This document shows positions 17,477-25,639 of a stretch of DNA of 64,000 nucleotides, one piece after another. The translations under genes were made by a program, and so were the position numbers. The stretch comes from Nocardioides terrigena. GTDB lineage: Bacteria > Actinomycetota > Actinomycetes > Propionibacteriales > Nocardioidaceae. Below the pieces are notes generated by a model, which was given only the letters and a program-made list of their open reading frames with translations, was not told where the DNA came from and made no database searches. Positions within the stretch are counted from its first letter, which is position 1. Each line of letters begins with the position of its first letter. The DNA is taken from NCBI RefSeq assembly GCF_003047265.1, contig NZ_PZYY01000004.1:62001-126000 (forward strand), given 5' to 3'.

Positions 17477-17935
17477 TCACGCTTCTCTCGGTCGGGTTTC
17501 GGGCAGCGGCTCGCTCGGGTGCACCAGGGCGGTGGCCCCGTCGATCTCGTAGACGTCGACCCGGATGCCGGCCGGGATCACGAGGCTCTCGTCGTACGAC
17601 CGGGCCGACCAGTCCTCGCCCGAGAGGTGCACGAGACCGCCGGTCGCGCTGACCTCGCGGGTGACCAGCGCCGACCGGCCGACCAGGGCGTCGCTGCCGT
17701 CCCGGGACAGCGGCGGGAGCGCCAGGTGCCGCTTGGCGATGGGCCGGATCGCCACGAGGGCGATGCCGCCCGTGACGGCGAAGGCCAACAGCTGTACGAC
17801 GACCGGCGCTCCCAGGCCGGCGGCGACCGCCGCGACGAGGGCCGCGCCCGCCAAGAGGCCGAACGCCAGCGTCAGCGTGAGGAACTCCACCACGCCGAGG
17901 AGAAAGGCGATTGCCAGCCAGGCGTACGGCCACAT
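17477..17935 (-). CDS. NfeD-like membrane protein
   Basis: Protein of 152 residues with two or three hydrophobic segments (WLAIAFLLGVVEFL, LLAGAALVAAVAA, LLAFAVTGGIALVAI). A C-terminal soluble OB-fold-like domain typical of short NfeD proteins follows (GRSALVTREVSATGGLVHL, then IPAGIRVDVYEIDGATALV). There is no N-terminal ClpP-like protease domain, so it is the short form. It is encoded 5 bases upstream of the SPFH gene, forming the classic NfeD/stomatin pair; the NfeD domain is thought to bind its SPFH partner. Confidence 0.87.
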   Translation of the reverse strand: MWPYAWLAIAFLLGVVEFLTLTLAFGLLAGAALVAAVAAGLGAPVVVQLLAFAVTGGIALVAIRPIAKRHLALPPLSRDGSDALVGRSALVTREVSATGGLVHLSGEDWSARSYDESLVIPAGIRVDVYEIDGATALVHPSEPLPETRPREA

Positions 17936-17999
17936 GTGACGGTTCCATCCGGGGAGGATGTGCTCCCAGCGTACTGCCCCCAGACGAAGATCGTCCCGG

Positions 18000-19649
18000 T
18001 CAGACCGCCGCCGGGAGGGACGGCAGTGCGGCGCGCAGGGCCACCTCCGTCCGCAGCGCGAGGGCAGCCAGGGTCAGGGTCGGGTTGGCCGTGCCGCAGG
18101 TCGGGAAGAGGCTGCTGCCGACGATCCACATGTTGGGGACGTCGTGGCTGCGCCCGAATCCGTCGGCCACCGAGTCCCGCGGGTCGGTACCCATGATCGT
18201 GGTGCCCATGATGTGGCCGGCGCCGAACGCGAACGGGACGTGCGTGCGCTCCCGCGCACGCAGTGCGCCGAAGAGCCGCTCGTGCAGAGCCTGCGCGTCG
18301 TCGAGCCCGCCCTGGGTGTAGGCGTCGATCGAGAAGGTGATCCGCGGCCGCGGGATGCCGATGTCGTCGAGCAGGTCGAACGCCGGCGTGATCGTGTTGG
18401 CGCGGTCCGGCAGCTGCTCGGTGAGCGAGGCGAACCGGAGCTCGTGGGAGACGTGGTCCTCCCAGCGGGCGGCCAGCGCGGCGCCGCCCTCCCTCAGCGC
18501 GGGGAACGGCCCCTGGGTGAACTCGAAGGTCGGGTCACCGATCGGGAACCGCCACCCGTCGTTGCCGATCTCCACCCTGAACGCCGATCGCAGCCCGCGG
18601 TCGGGGGACTGCCGGGGCGACTCGATCCCGGCGGTCGACAGGGGACCGCGCTGCGGGTAGACCGGCTGGTCGGGGGCCGACAGCGCGTAGGACAGGGCGA
18701 TGGGGTGGTCCATCAGGTTCTGGCCGACCTGTCCGGAGCTGTTGGCGATCCCGTCGCCGCCGTTGGACATGAGCAGGATCTTGGGGGTCTCGATGGCGTG
18801 GGCGGCCATCACGACCGCCCGGCCGAGCACCTCGTCGTCCGTGCCGTCCGGCCGCCGGAACCGGACGCCGCGCGCCGTACCGTCCTCGCGGAGCAGCACC
18901 TCGCGCACCACCGCGTCCGAGATCAGCTTGGCGCCCTTCTCGACGGCGCGGTCGAGGTGGATGACCGCGTCGTACTTCGCACCGATCGGACAGATGGGGA
19001 TGCAGTTGCTGTTGCCGACGCAGTGGTGGCGGTCGTTGTAGGTCTCGGTGTTGCGGGCCTGCGGGGTCGACAGCACGTCCAGCCCGATGGTGCGGGCGGC
19101 GCCTCTCACCACCTTGTCGAGGAACGAGATGGGCACGGCCGGCATCGGGAATCCGGCGCTGCGGGGCGAGCCCTGGTCCTGGCGACCGTCGCCGGCGACT
19201 CCCATCTCCTTCTCGGCCTGGACGTAGTAGGGCTCGAGGTCGGCGTACGTCAGCGGCCAGTCCCGGCCGACGCCGAAGCGGGTCCTCATCTCGAAGTCGC
19301 TCGGCAGCAGCCGCGGCGTGCTGCCGAGCCAGTGCCAGGTGGTGCCGCCGACCACGCGCTCGTACGTCGAGCCGAACGGCTCGGGTCCTTCCTGGACGAA
19401 GTAGCCGGTGCCGGGTACGCCGATGTCCAGAACCGTCGGCCGGGGTGCGTGCGCCGTGGACGGGTAGGGCGACTCGGGCACCTTGGCGGGTGCCTGCCGG
19501 AAGATCTCCACCGCCCGGTCCCGGTCGACCGGCGGTCCCGCCTCGAGGACCACCACGCTCACGCCCCGGCGGACCAGCCGGTCCGCGACGAGGGCTCCGG
19601 CCACACCCGAGCCGACGATGACGACGTCGGCGGTTGCCACGATGCTCAT
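18000..19649 (-). CDS. GMC family sugar/alcohol dehydrogenase with 3Fe-4S ligand motif
   Basis: FAD-dependent oxidoreductase of 549 residues. The FAD motif is VIVGSGVAGAL (residues 9-19) and the C-terminal GMC region is SSLFPTCGTANPTLT. Cys210, Cys216 and Cys220 (CVGNSNCIPIC) match the spacing of the [3Fe-4S] ligands in bacterial FAD-glucose dehydrogenase. It is therefore probably an electron-transferring dehydrogenase, not an oxidase. The gene overlaps (ATGA) the upstream small-subunit gene, which supplies a Tat signal, so the complex is likely exported. No cytochrome c subunit is adjacent, so the electron acceptor is unknown. Substrate (glucose, gluconate, glucoside or polyol) cannot be read from sequence. 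Confidence 0.88.
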   Translation of the reverse strand: MSIVATADVVIVGSGVAGALVADRLVRRGVSVVVLEAGPPVDRDRAVEIFRQAPAKVPESPYPSTAHAPRPTVLDIGVPGTGYFVQEGPEPFGSTYERVVGGTTWHWLGSTPRLLPSDFEMRTRFGVGRDWPLTYADLEPYYVQAEKEMGVAGDGRQDQGSPRSAGFPMPAVPISFLDKVVRGAARTIGLDVLSTPQARNTETYNDRHHCVGNSNCIPICPIGAKYDAVIHLDRAVEKGAKLISDAVVREVLLREDGTARGVRFRRPDGTDDEVLGRAVVMAAHAIETPKILLMSNGGDGIANSSGQVGQNLMDHPIALSYALSAPDQPVYPQRGPLSTAGIESPRQSPDRGLRSAFRVEIGNDGWRFPIGDPTFEFTQGPFPALREGGAALAARWEDHVSHELRFASLTEQLPDRANTITPAFDLLDDIGIPRPRITFSIDAYTQGGLDDAQALHERLFGALRARERTHVPFAFGAGHIMGTTIMGTDPRDSVADGFGRSHDVPNMWIVGSSLFPTCGTANPTLTLAALALRTEVALRAALPSLPAAV

Positions 19650-20179
19650 GGGGCTTCATCCCACTTCGAGAAGCCGATCTTGGTGCTCGGCGGTTCGGCG
19701 AACGGGAGCGACTGCCAGGCCAGCGCCTCCAGGTAGTCGGCGGTACGGCCGTCGACGAGGCCCGAGTACCAGAGCACCAGGACCTGCTGGGCCGTCCGCG
19801 CTGCGGCCTCGCTGCGGAGGGCGCCCCGTCGTACGACCGCGTTGAAGGTCCGGGGCACGCGATCGGCACGGACGGTGTCCTGGACGAGCTGGCGCAGGGG
19901 ATCGTTGTACGCCGGGTCGCGGACCAGGGAGGCGAGGTAGAGGGCTCCGGGCTCGTCGTCGAGGCTGAACTCGTCATCGGTGAGGATCTCCGACAGCTCC
20001 ATGAACTCGTCGAGCGTGACCGGCCCGGTGCGGGTGGCGGCACCGGCGGACGCGGGGCTGAGGAGGTCGGCCCCGGCCATGACCAGCGTGCCGCTGGCGA
20101 GGCCGACGAGGAGCTCTCGGCGACTGGCGAGGGGCAGTGCGGCCTCGAGGGCGCGCACGTCGGATCGTGGGTTCGTCAT
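19646..20179 (-). CDS. dehydrogenase small (gamma) subunit with Tat signal
   Basis: Protein of 177 residues of the gluconate 2-dehydrogenase subunit 3/sugar dehydrogenase gamma family. The Tat signal is SRRELLVGLASGTLVMAGA with an Ala-rich cleavage region around residues 45-50. The helical body (FMELSEILTDDEF, then LVRDPAYNDPLRQL) matches the family. In Burkholderia glucose dehydrogenase this subunit is the chaperone that carries the catalytic subunit through the Tat system. The ATG at 20179 places the twin arginines near residue 20; longer readings add unrelated sequence. Its stop overlaps the start of the catalytic-subunit gene. Confidence 0.85.
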   Translation of the reverse strand: MTNPRSDVRALEAALPLASRRELLVGLASGTLVMAGADLLSPASAGAATRTGPVTLDEFMELSEILTDDEFSLDDEPGALYLASLVRDPAYNDPLRQLVQDTVRADRVPRTFNAVVRRGALRSEAAARTAQQVLVLWYSGLVDGRTADYLEALAWQSLPFAEPPSTKIGFSKWDEAP

Positions 20180-20542
20180 GAGGGTCCCGGACGTGGAGGT
20201 CTGACGGCCGCCGGTGGGGCAGGCCGACAGTGCGGCGCAGGCGTCGCGCCACAGGGAGCAGGGGGCAGGGACCGGTCCGAGCGTGGGCGACAGCGGGTCC
20301 AGGACTCTGGTCCTGCGACGCGTCTGGCCACAACGGTCGTGGGTGACTCGGTGCGCCGGTGTCCCTCGAGGACTCCGTCGCACTCCTTGTCGATCGCTCC
20401 TCAACGTAGGCAGTGCGTGGAGCGGTGGTCAAGGCTCGTCGGGGGTACTAGGACCAACGTCCAATGGCGACCCGTTCCTCGTCAGGGACACGCTCGGGGG
20501 CCTGGACGGCGGACCCCACACGCCGCAGAGCGGAGCGTCGCG
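20180..20542. other. divergent intergenic region with small dyads
   Basis: 363 bases between the dehydrogenase small-subunit gene and the secreted FN3 protein gene, divergently transcribed. It holds a perfect CAGGAC-TCTG-GTCCTG dyad (20300-20315) and a smaller GGAC-CAAC-GTCC one near 20450-20461. Either could be an operator. No family-like coding sequence is seen. Confidence 0.5.
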
Positions 20543-21931
20543 ATGAGCACAGCAGGACTGCACCACCACAGAGGTTGGGTACGCCGCCTGGTCGCGCCGA
20601 TGGTCGTCGCGCTCGGCGCCGCGACGATGACCGCCGGCGTGCTCGCCGTCCCCGCCACCGCCGCGAGCTCCGACGCCTGTGCGGGTGGAGGCTTCCGGCT
20701 GGTCAACCTGACGACGGGTGCCACCGTGGCCTCGAGCCCGACCGAGGGCACCGTCTCGGCCGCAGCCCTCGGAGAGCGCTTCGGCGTGCGGGGCCTCTAC
20801 AACCAGTTCGACGTGCGTGCGTCCGACTTCGCCGTCCTGGACTACGCCTTCACGGGTGCCGCCAACGAGGAGGACATGACCGGCGGCCGGTTCACCCCGG
20901 TGTGGGCCAGCAAGGTGCCGGACCACCGGGGCGCGACGCTCAGCAGCGGCGTGGAGGTCAGCCTCGACGAGGAGGACCTGGTCATCATGCGCACCGGGTC
21001 CGCGGTGTCGATGAAGATCCAGGCCAAGGACTGCGCACAGGGCGGCATCTTCCAGATGGAGCCGGAGCGCGGGGACGGGCAGACCACGCGGATCGTGCAC
21101 ACGCTCGCCCAGTCGTCCCAGCCCGGGATGACGCCCTTCTTCTTCGACAACACCAACTTCCGTGAGCGCGTCGGCCAGTTCCTCGGTGCTGACTGCACCA
21201 GCGTGGTCACCGGGCCGCCCAGCCAGTTCTGCGTGCAGGTCAACACCCGCACCAACATCGGCAACGACGTCTCCTCCGCCTTCGTCGCCCGCGACAGCGC
21301 GCAGGTCGCCGAGCGTGTCGACCAGCCCCAGTGCAACACCGCCACTCCCTTGAACCCGAGCGTCGAGCACTGCGGCAGCCAGTCGATCTGGGACGTCGCC
21401 AGCGGCGGCCGGATGGGCTTCGTGACCGGGGAGGACGCCGTCGAGGTGGCCAACCCGCCCACTGACTGCGTCGAGGACTGCCAGGCGCAGAACCAGGTCC
21501 GCGGTCGCCTCGCCGTGCTGGGCTTCCCCTTCCCGGTGCCCGCCGGCAGCCGGCTCACGCCCGCCACCGCCGCAGGGGCCCTCCCCGCTCCCCCGTCCCT
21601 GCCCGGGTCCACCTCGACCGGTACGCCGCCCGCACCCTCGCAGGTGCGCCCGTCGACGCCGCAGGTGAGGAAGGCCGTGGCCGGTCGAGCGGGTGGCCGG
21701 GCCACCGCCACCGCTCGGTGGCAGTCCGTCGCCGGTGCCGCCGCCTACCAGGTCCGCGCGGTGCGCCTCGGAGCTCGGGGCAAGGCCGTCACCTCGGACA
21801 AGCTGAGCGGCTCCGCCCGCTCCCGCACGATGGTGCTGAAGCGTGGCACCTACCGATTCAAGATCCGGGCCCTCAATGCCGCCGGTGCCAGCTCTTGGTC
21901 GACGATGTCGAACAAGGTGCGCGCCCGCTGA
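20543..21931 (+). CDS. secreted protein with C-terminal fibronectin III-like domain
   Basis: Protein of 462 residues with a long Sec-type signal peptide ending near ATAASSDA (about residue 42). The central ~300 residues contain 12 or so cysteines and I do not recognise a family; extracellular disulfides are likely. A Pro/Ser/Thr-rich linker (about 350-380) leads to a C-terminal FN3-like domain with ARWQSVAGAAAYQVRAV and GTYRFKIRALNAAGASSWS. Architecture suggests a cell-surface or substrate-binding role. No catalytic motif is visible. A strong terminator hairpin follows directly. Confidence 0.75.
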   Translation: MSTAGLHHHRGWVRRLVAPMVVALGAATMTAGVLAVPATAASSDACAGGGFRLVNLTTGATVASSPTEGTVSAAALGERFGVRGLYNQFDVRASDFAVLDYAFTGAANEEDMTGGRFTPVWASKVPDHRGATLSSGVEVSLDEEDLVIMRTGSAVSMKIQAKDCAQGGIFQMEPERGDGQTTRIVHTLAQSSQPGMTPFFFDNTNFRERVGQFLGADCTSVVTGPPSQFCVQVNTRTNIGNDVSSAFVARDSAQVAERVDQPQCNTATPLNPSVEHCGSQSIWDVASGGRMGFVTGEDAVEVANPPTDCVEDCQAQNQVRGRLAVLGFPFPVPAGSRLTPATAAGALPAPPSLPGSTSTGTPPAPSQVRPSTPQVRKAVAGRAGGRATATARWQSVAGAAAYQVRAVRLGARGKAVTSDKLSGSARSRTMVLKRGTYRFKIRALNAAGASSWSTMSNKVRAR

Positions 21932-21940
21932 GACGGGCGT

Positions 21941-21980
21941 CGCGGTCCCGCGCTCTCCCCGGCGCGGGACCGCGTCTTCT
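21941..21980 (+). terminator. strong intrinsic terminator
   Basis: A perfect 13-base stem CGCGGTCCCGCGC/GCGCGGGACCGCG with an 8-base loop is followed by the T-rich TCTTCTT. It begins 10 bases after the stop of the secreted protein gene. Confidence 0.85.
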
Positions 21981-22148
21981 TGCCCTCTGAAGGTGGGTCG
22001 AACCGCCGCGAGTTGCCCGCAAACGTCGTCGCGTGTCTTTGCCGATTGGAGCGGTCGATGCCACCTCCGCTCCACAACCGGCACCCGGCGGGCCTTTCAC
22101 CGCGTCTGTACGGGCCTCACACTGGGAACCGAACAGAGCAGGAGGACG

Positions 22149-22844
22149 ATGGTGCTGCGGTTCCTGAAAGCCGGAGTGGGGTTGCTTCTGGGGGTCTCAG
22201 GGGCGTTGATGTACACCGCGTCATGGCAACGCTGGGCCGGTGCGTGCGCGTGGGGTGACAGCGAGTCCCCGCTGTGCGACATGCGTCAAGATCACCGGTA
22301 CGACTTCATCGCACCCGAAGCTCCGTGGGAACCCATCGGTACGGCAGCGCAACTGGCCGGCGCGTCACTGCTCGTCCTCGCCCTCGCCTACGTGCTTCTG
22401 CCGTGGGCGCTGACCGGACGTCGCCCAGGGGTCATGGTTGGCGTCGTGTGGCTGATCGGAGTGGCCGCGTTGGTGAGTGTCGGCGTCGCCACGCTCACGT
22501 CCGGTCTCACCAGCATCGTGGTGCACCCGGTGGGTGGCGACCTTGCCTTGTTCGCGTGGTTCTTCATACCGGCTCCCCTGTTGATCTGGTTCAGCCTCAA
22601 CTCTCGCGGATTGGCGGGGGGAGCCGGTATTGCGTTGGTGCTGTCGTCGCCGTTCGTCGCCGCGGCCACCTACGGAATCGGTCCCTACGACGCCCGCCCC
22701 TGGTGGGAGGCAATCCGCGGGACGCTCACAGCAACGGCAGGCGTTCTTCTGCTCGCGGACGCGACCCTGCTGGGACTGCGGCGTCCCCGAACACACATCA
22801 TGGCCGGGCGTGACACCGACCAAGAAGCGGCAACGCCGAGGTAA
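22149..22844 (+). CDS. integral membrane protein, unknown function
   Basis: Protein of 231 residues with about six hydrophobic segments: LLLGVSGALMYTASW at the start, then AAQLAGASLLVLALAYVLL, VGVVWLIGVAALVSVGVATL, LALFAWFFIPAPLLIWFSL, GGAGIALVLSSPFVAAATY and TATAGVLLLADATLLGL. An extracytoplasmic loop holds two cysteines (GACAWG, PLCDM). I recognise no family. The ATG at 22149 has AGGAGG 4 bases upstream; the open frame before it includes the terminator and is not coding. Base composition looks less GC-rich than neighbours, so transfer is possible. Its end overlaps the antisense read-through of the GNAT pseudogene. Confidence 0.65.
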   Translation: MVLRFLKAGVGLLLGVSGALMYTASWQRWAGACAWGDSESPLCDMRQDHRYDFIAPEAPWEPIGTAAQLAGASLLVLALAYVLLPWALTGRRPGVMVGVVWLIGVAALVSVGVATLTSGLTSIVVHPVGGDLALFAWFFIPAPLLIWFSLNSRGLAGGAGIALVLSSPFVAAATYGIGPYDARPWWEAIRGTLTATAGVLLLADATLLGLRRPRTHIMAGRDTDQEAATPR

Positions 22845-23575
22845 TTCAACGACAACAACCGTGCGGGTCGGCCCCACTCGCCGCCCATGGCCACCGCCGA
22901 TGGGGCAGCAGGGCGGGTGCCGCGGTCCTGCTGGTACAGCGCGGAAGTGGTGGCTTTTCGCGGCAGTCCCCGAATGCGATCGGGTGCGTCTTCCCGCCGC
23001 CTGTAGGCGTAGCTACGGAGCTCGTTTGGCCCCAGCTTGCCAATCTTCCATTCGTAGATCGTCACGGGAAGCAGGTAGCCATCCTCGTCGAACGTCCCCT
23101 GGCCGACCTCGTGTCCTCCCATGTGCTTGTAGAACGCGCGAGCCGGGAGGTTCGCTGACAAGACCTCGAGCCGGACGGTCGAGAACCCGAGCTGGCTGAA
23201 GTCCAGCGCGGCCGCATGCAGCAGCGCGGCTCCGATGCCCTGGCGGTGCCGAGTCGGATCGACGTACAGCGCAACCACCTCGGCAGTCAGTACTGCATCA
23301 CCATCCGCAGGACGCCCGTACACAAGACCCACGAGTTCCCCCGCGTGGTCGTCTGCCACCAGCAGCACGTCCCGCGGGGCGTCGCCGTTGGCCTGGTCGA
23401 CGAGGACACGCACCTAACCCTGCTCTGACACCTCTGGCGTCCGTTCGGCCACTCGCCTCCGCCACGCCTCGTCCGGCATCTGCCCCCTATGACCCGACAG
23501 CCAAGACGCCACCATGACGCGCCCCAGCGCTGCCGCGTCGCCCCGCACCGCTGACCGGATCCTCACGCTCGGCAT
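22685..23575 (-). pseudogene. GNAT acetyltransferase broken by an in-frame TAG
   Basis: A GNAT N-acetyltransferase starting at 23575 (MPSVRIRSAVRGDAAALGRV) is interrupted by TAG at 23414-23416, between PEVSEQG and VRVLVDQ. The frame is unbroken on both sides. Relatives usually have Gly-Trp here, so a TGG to TAG change is the simplest explanation. The acetyl-CoA loop (DPTRHRQGIGAALL) and end (ARAFYKHMGGHEVG) are intact. After the domain ends near 23036 the frame runs on to 22685 without family features and overlaps the membrane protein gene, so the natural stop may be lost too. A GTG directly after the TAG could restart the C-terminal part, but that lacks the first GNAT strand and helices. Confidence 0.75.
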
Positions 23576-23638
23576 CCACCCTTCCGTCTCGACCGACAGG
23601 CTAGGAGGGGCCACGGGTCCGATCCAGCGGCGACGACG

Positions 23639-23800
23639 ATGCATCACCTCGCCGTGACCTGGGCGCGCGGCTTCGCTGTCACCGCCGCCGTCACTGGTTC
23701 CGCATTCGCCGTCGCGACACTCTTTGACTGTTCACGTGAACCGCCGCCACTGTGCCTAGCCGCACGGACCGGCCCGCCGCCGGACAAGGGACTCACCTGA
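23639..23800 (+). CDS. possible small membrane peptide
   Basis: A 53-codon frame: MHHLAVTWARGF, then a hydrophobic stretch AVTAAVTGSAFAVATLF, then a Cys/Pro-rich tail. There is no clear ribosome site, and it lies between a pseudogene and a convergent gene. It may be a real small protein or chance; no family recognised. Confidence 0.25.
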   Translation: MHHLAVTWARGFAVTAAVTGSAFAVATLFDCSREPPPLCLAARTGPPPDKGLT

Positions 23801-23808
23801 ATCCTGCG

Positions 23809-25443
23809 CTAGTACGAGCAGGGCAGGCGGAGTCGGGAGGAGCCGCCGTCGCCGTGGAAGATCTTCCGAGCTGATGGAGCAAGGTCGGTACTCGTCGCTG
23901 GTGCACGGTCGGTGCCCAGGTTCCTGGCGTAACGAGGGTGCGCTCCTCCAGAGATCTGCAGGCGAAGGCGGTTGCCGGTGGTGAAGCGGTGCGCCAGGGC
24001 GTCGAGCTGGAGCGTGATGGTCCCGTTCGCATTCCCCGGTCCCAGGCGCACGAATCCGTCGCTGACGTTGATGGACCGCCCACTCCTCCTCACTTCGCAT
24101 ACCCGTACGAAGAGGTCGGCGTATGGGTTGTCGGTCTCGTGGACGACTTCGACCACCGGGTTCCCGAGCACGTCCAGAGGGTCGGTCAGCGGTGGGCTGG
24201 TGAACGTCACGACGTCTGCGCGATCCTCGAGCCTCCGGTTGTCGCGATGACCACCGATCGCCGGGTTGATCACGCGGCCACCGACGGCTGGGGTGGGATC
24301 GGAAGGGTCGTACGTGAACGTCGTGGGACCGGTGCCGGACGGCGGCGGGGTGTCGTCGAGACCACCGCCGGACTGGAGGTGGAACACCCGCTCGCTGGTC
24401 GGCGGCGGCCACGCCTCCAGGTTGCGCCACTCCCGGGCGCCTGTCACGAAGATCCGTACCCGACCCGGCCGCTGCTGGCCGCCGACTCCGGCGAGGTGTT
24501 CGGCCAACCAGTCCAGTGCCTCCGTCATGACGGCTGCGGCGCCCGTGGTGGCTGCCTCGATGTGGGTCCACGGTCCGATGGTGAGTCCCACCTCGACGCC
24601 CCGCTGCTGCAGTCGGTCGTGCTGTTCGATCATCTGGGCGGGGAACCGGTCCTGCCAACCCGCTTGCAGCAGCACGGGCACGGTGACCCGGTCGAGAGCC
24701 TGGCCCAGGCGCATGTGGCGCCAGACGGGATGCTCGGGGTCCGACGCCAGGAGCCAGTCGGCGTACGGCATGGGACTACCGGCGAAGAGGGTGTCCTGCG
24801 CCTTGACGAGAGGGAGGTCCTCGTACGCCGGCCTCAAGCGGCGGCTCGACGTCGCCGCGCGCGCGACTTGCCTGATGGCTCCGACCTCGAGATGCCCCAG
24901 GGCGTCCATGAGGCCCACGACCTCCTCGAGGGAGAAGGCCCCGGCACCGTGCGCCCCCCAGTGGGCGTCGTGCCCGGAGATGGCGACCACCGCCGCCACG
25001 AGCTCCGAGGGAGGGTCCGCCATCACCGCCCATGCCGCGTGCCCCAGGTAGGACGCTCCCCAGAGGGCGAAGCGACCGTCGAACCAGGGTTGTCGACGAA
25101 GCCAGACGACCGCGTCGGCGCCGTCGGCCTTCTCCTGACTGAACGGGTCGAGGTCCCCTCCGGAACCGGACGTCCCGCGGCAACCCTGGTTCACGACCCG
25201 GTAGCCGTGGCTGGCGAAGAAGCCGGCGGTGAGCTGGGCGATCACCCCGCCCAGACCGTAGGGGGTGCGGATGAGAACCGTGCCCAACGACCTGGTGGCC
25301 GGCACGTACACGTCGGTCAGGAGCTCCGCGCCGTCACGCATGGGGACACGCGTTCGGCCGACGGTGTAGTCGTAGTGGCCAAGCGGCATCCGTAGAACCC
25401 GAGCCAGTGTGGTTCCGAGCGGATGGCGCAGCCGGGACTTCAT
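23809..25443 (-). CDS. CocE/NonD family hydrolase (X-Pro dipeptidyl-peptidase fold)
   Basis: Hydrolase of 544 residues of the S15/CocE group. The catalytic serine is in ALWGASYLGH, the aspartate in GWQDRFPA, and the histidine in GPWTHIEA, giving a complete triad. The C-terminal ~200 residues form the jelly-roll domain (FTSPPLTDPLDVLGNPVVEV, then NANGTITLQL). Family enzymes cleave esters such as cocaine, cephalosporin esters or X-Pro peptides; substrate is unknown here. No signal peptide is seen. It is divergent from the LAL regulator gene 196 bases away and may be under its control. Confidence 0.88.
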   Translation of the reverse strand: MKSRLRHPLGTTLARVLRMPLGHYDYTVGRTRVPMRDGAELLTDVYVPATRSLGTVLIRTPYGLGGVIAQLTAGFFASHGYRVVNQGCRGTSGSGGDLDPFSQEKADGADAVVWLRRQPWFDGRFALWGASYLGHAAWAVMADPPSELVAAVVAISGHDAHWGAHGAGAFSLEEVVGLMDALGHLEVGAIRQVARAATSSRRLRPAYEDLPLVKAQDTLFAGSPMPYADWLLASDPEHPVWRHMRLGQALDRVTVPVLLQAGWQDRFPAQMIEQHDRLQQRGVEVGLTIGPWTHIEAATTGAAAVMTEALDWLAEHLAGVGGQQRPGRVRIFVTGAREWRNLEAWPPPTSERVFHLQSGGGLDDTPPPSGTGPTTFTYDPSDPTPAVGGRVINPAIGGHRDNRRLEDRADVVTFTSPPLTDPLDVLGNPVVEVVHETDNPYADLFVRVCEVRRSGRSINVSDGFVRLGPGNANGTITLQLDALAHRFTTGNRLRLQISGGAHPRYARNLGTDRAPATSTDLAPSARKIFHGDGGSSRLRLPCSY

Positions 25444-25583
25444 ACCGTCTAGCGGCTGCCTGAGCGCGTGGCTCGAGTGACGGACAACAGCGCGTCCATG
25501 ACAACTCCGGTGACAGAAGGGCTCAGAGACAGCGTACTCCGGCCGGTCAGCACAGGCCCGGCAGTTGTGCCTGCGCCGGCTCA

Positions 25584-25637
25584 GGACTAGTCAGTCCGAG
25601 GGGTGGCGCGTCCTGACTTCATCTCAATAGAGTCAGG
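25584..25637. promoter_or_regulatory. two dyads upstream of the LAL regulator gene
   Basis: GGACT-AGTC-AGTCC (25584-25597) and CCTGACT with AGTCAGG, 12 bases apart (25612-25637), both perfect in their arms. The second ends 2 bases before the ATG at 25640. They could serve autoregulation or form a leader hairpin covering the start site. Confidence 0.4.
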
Positions 25638-25639
25638 CC

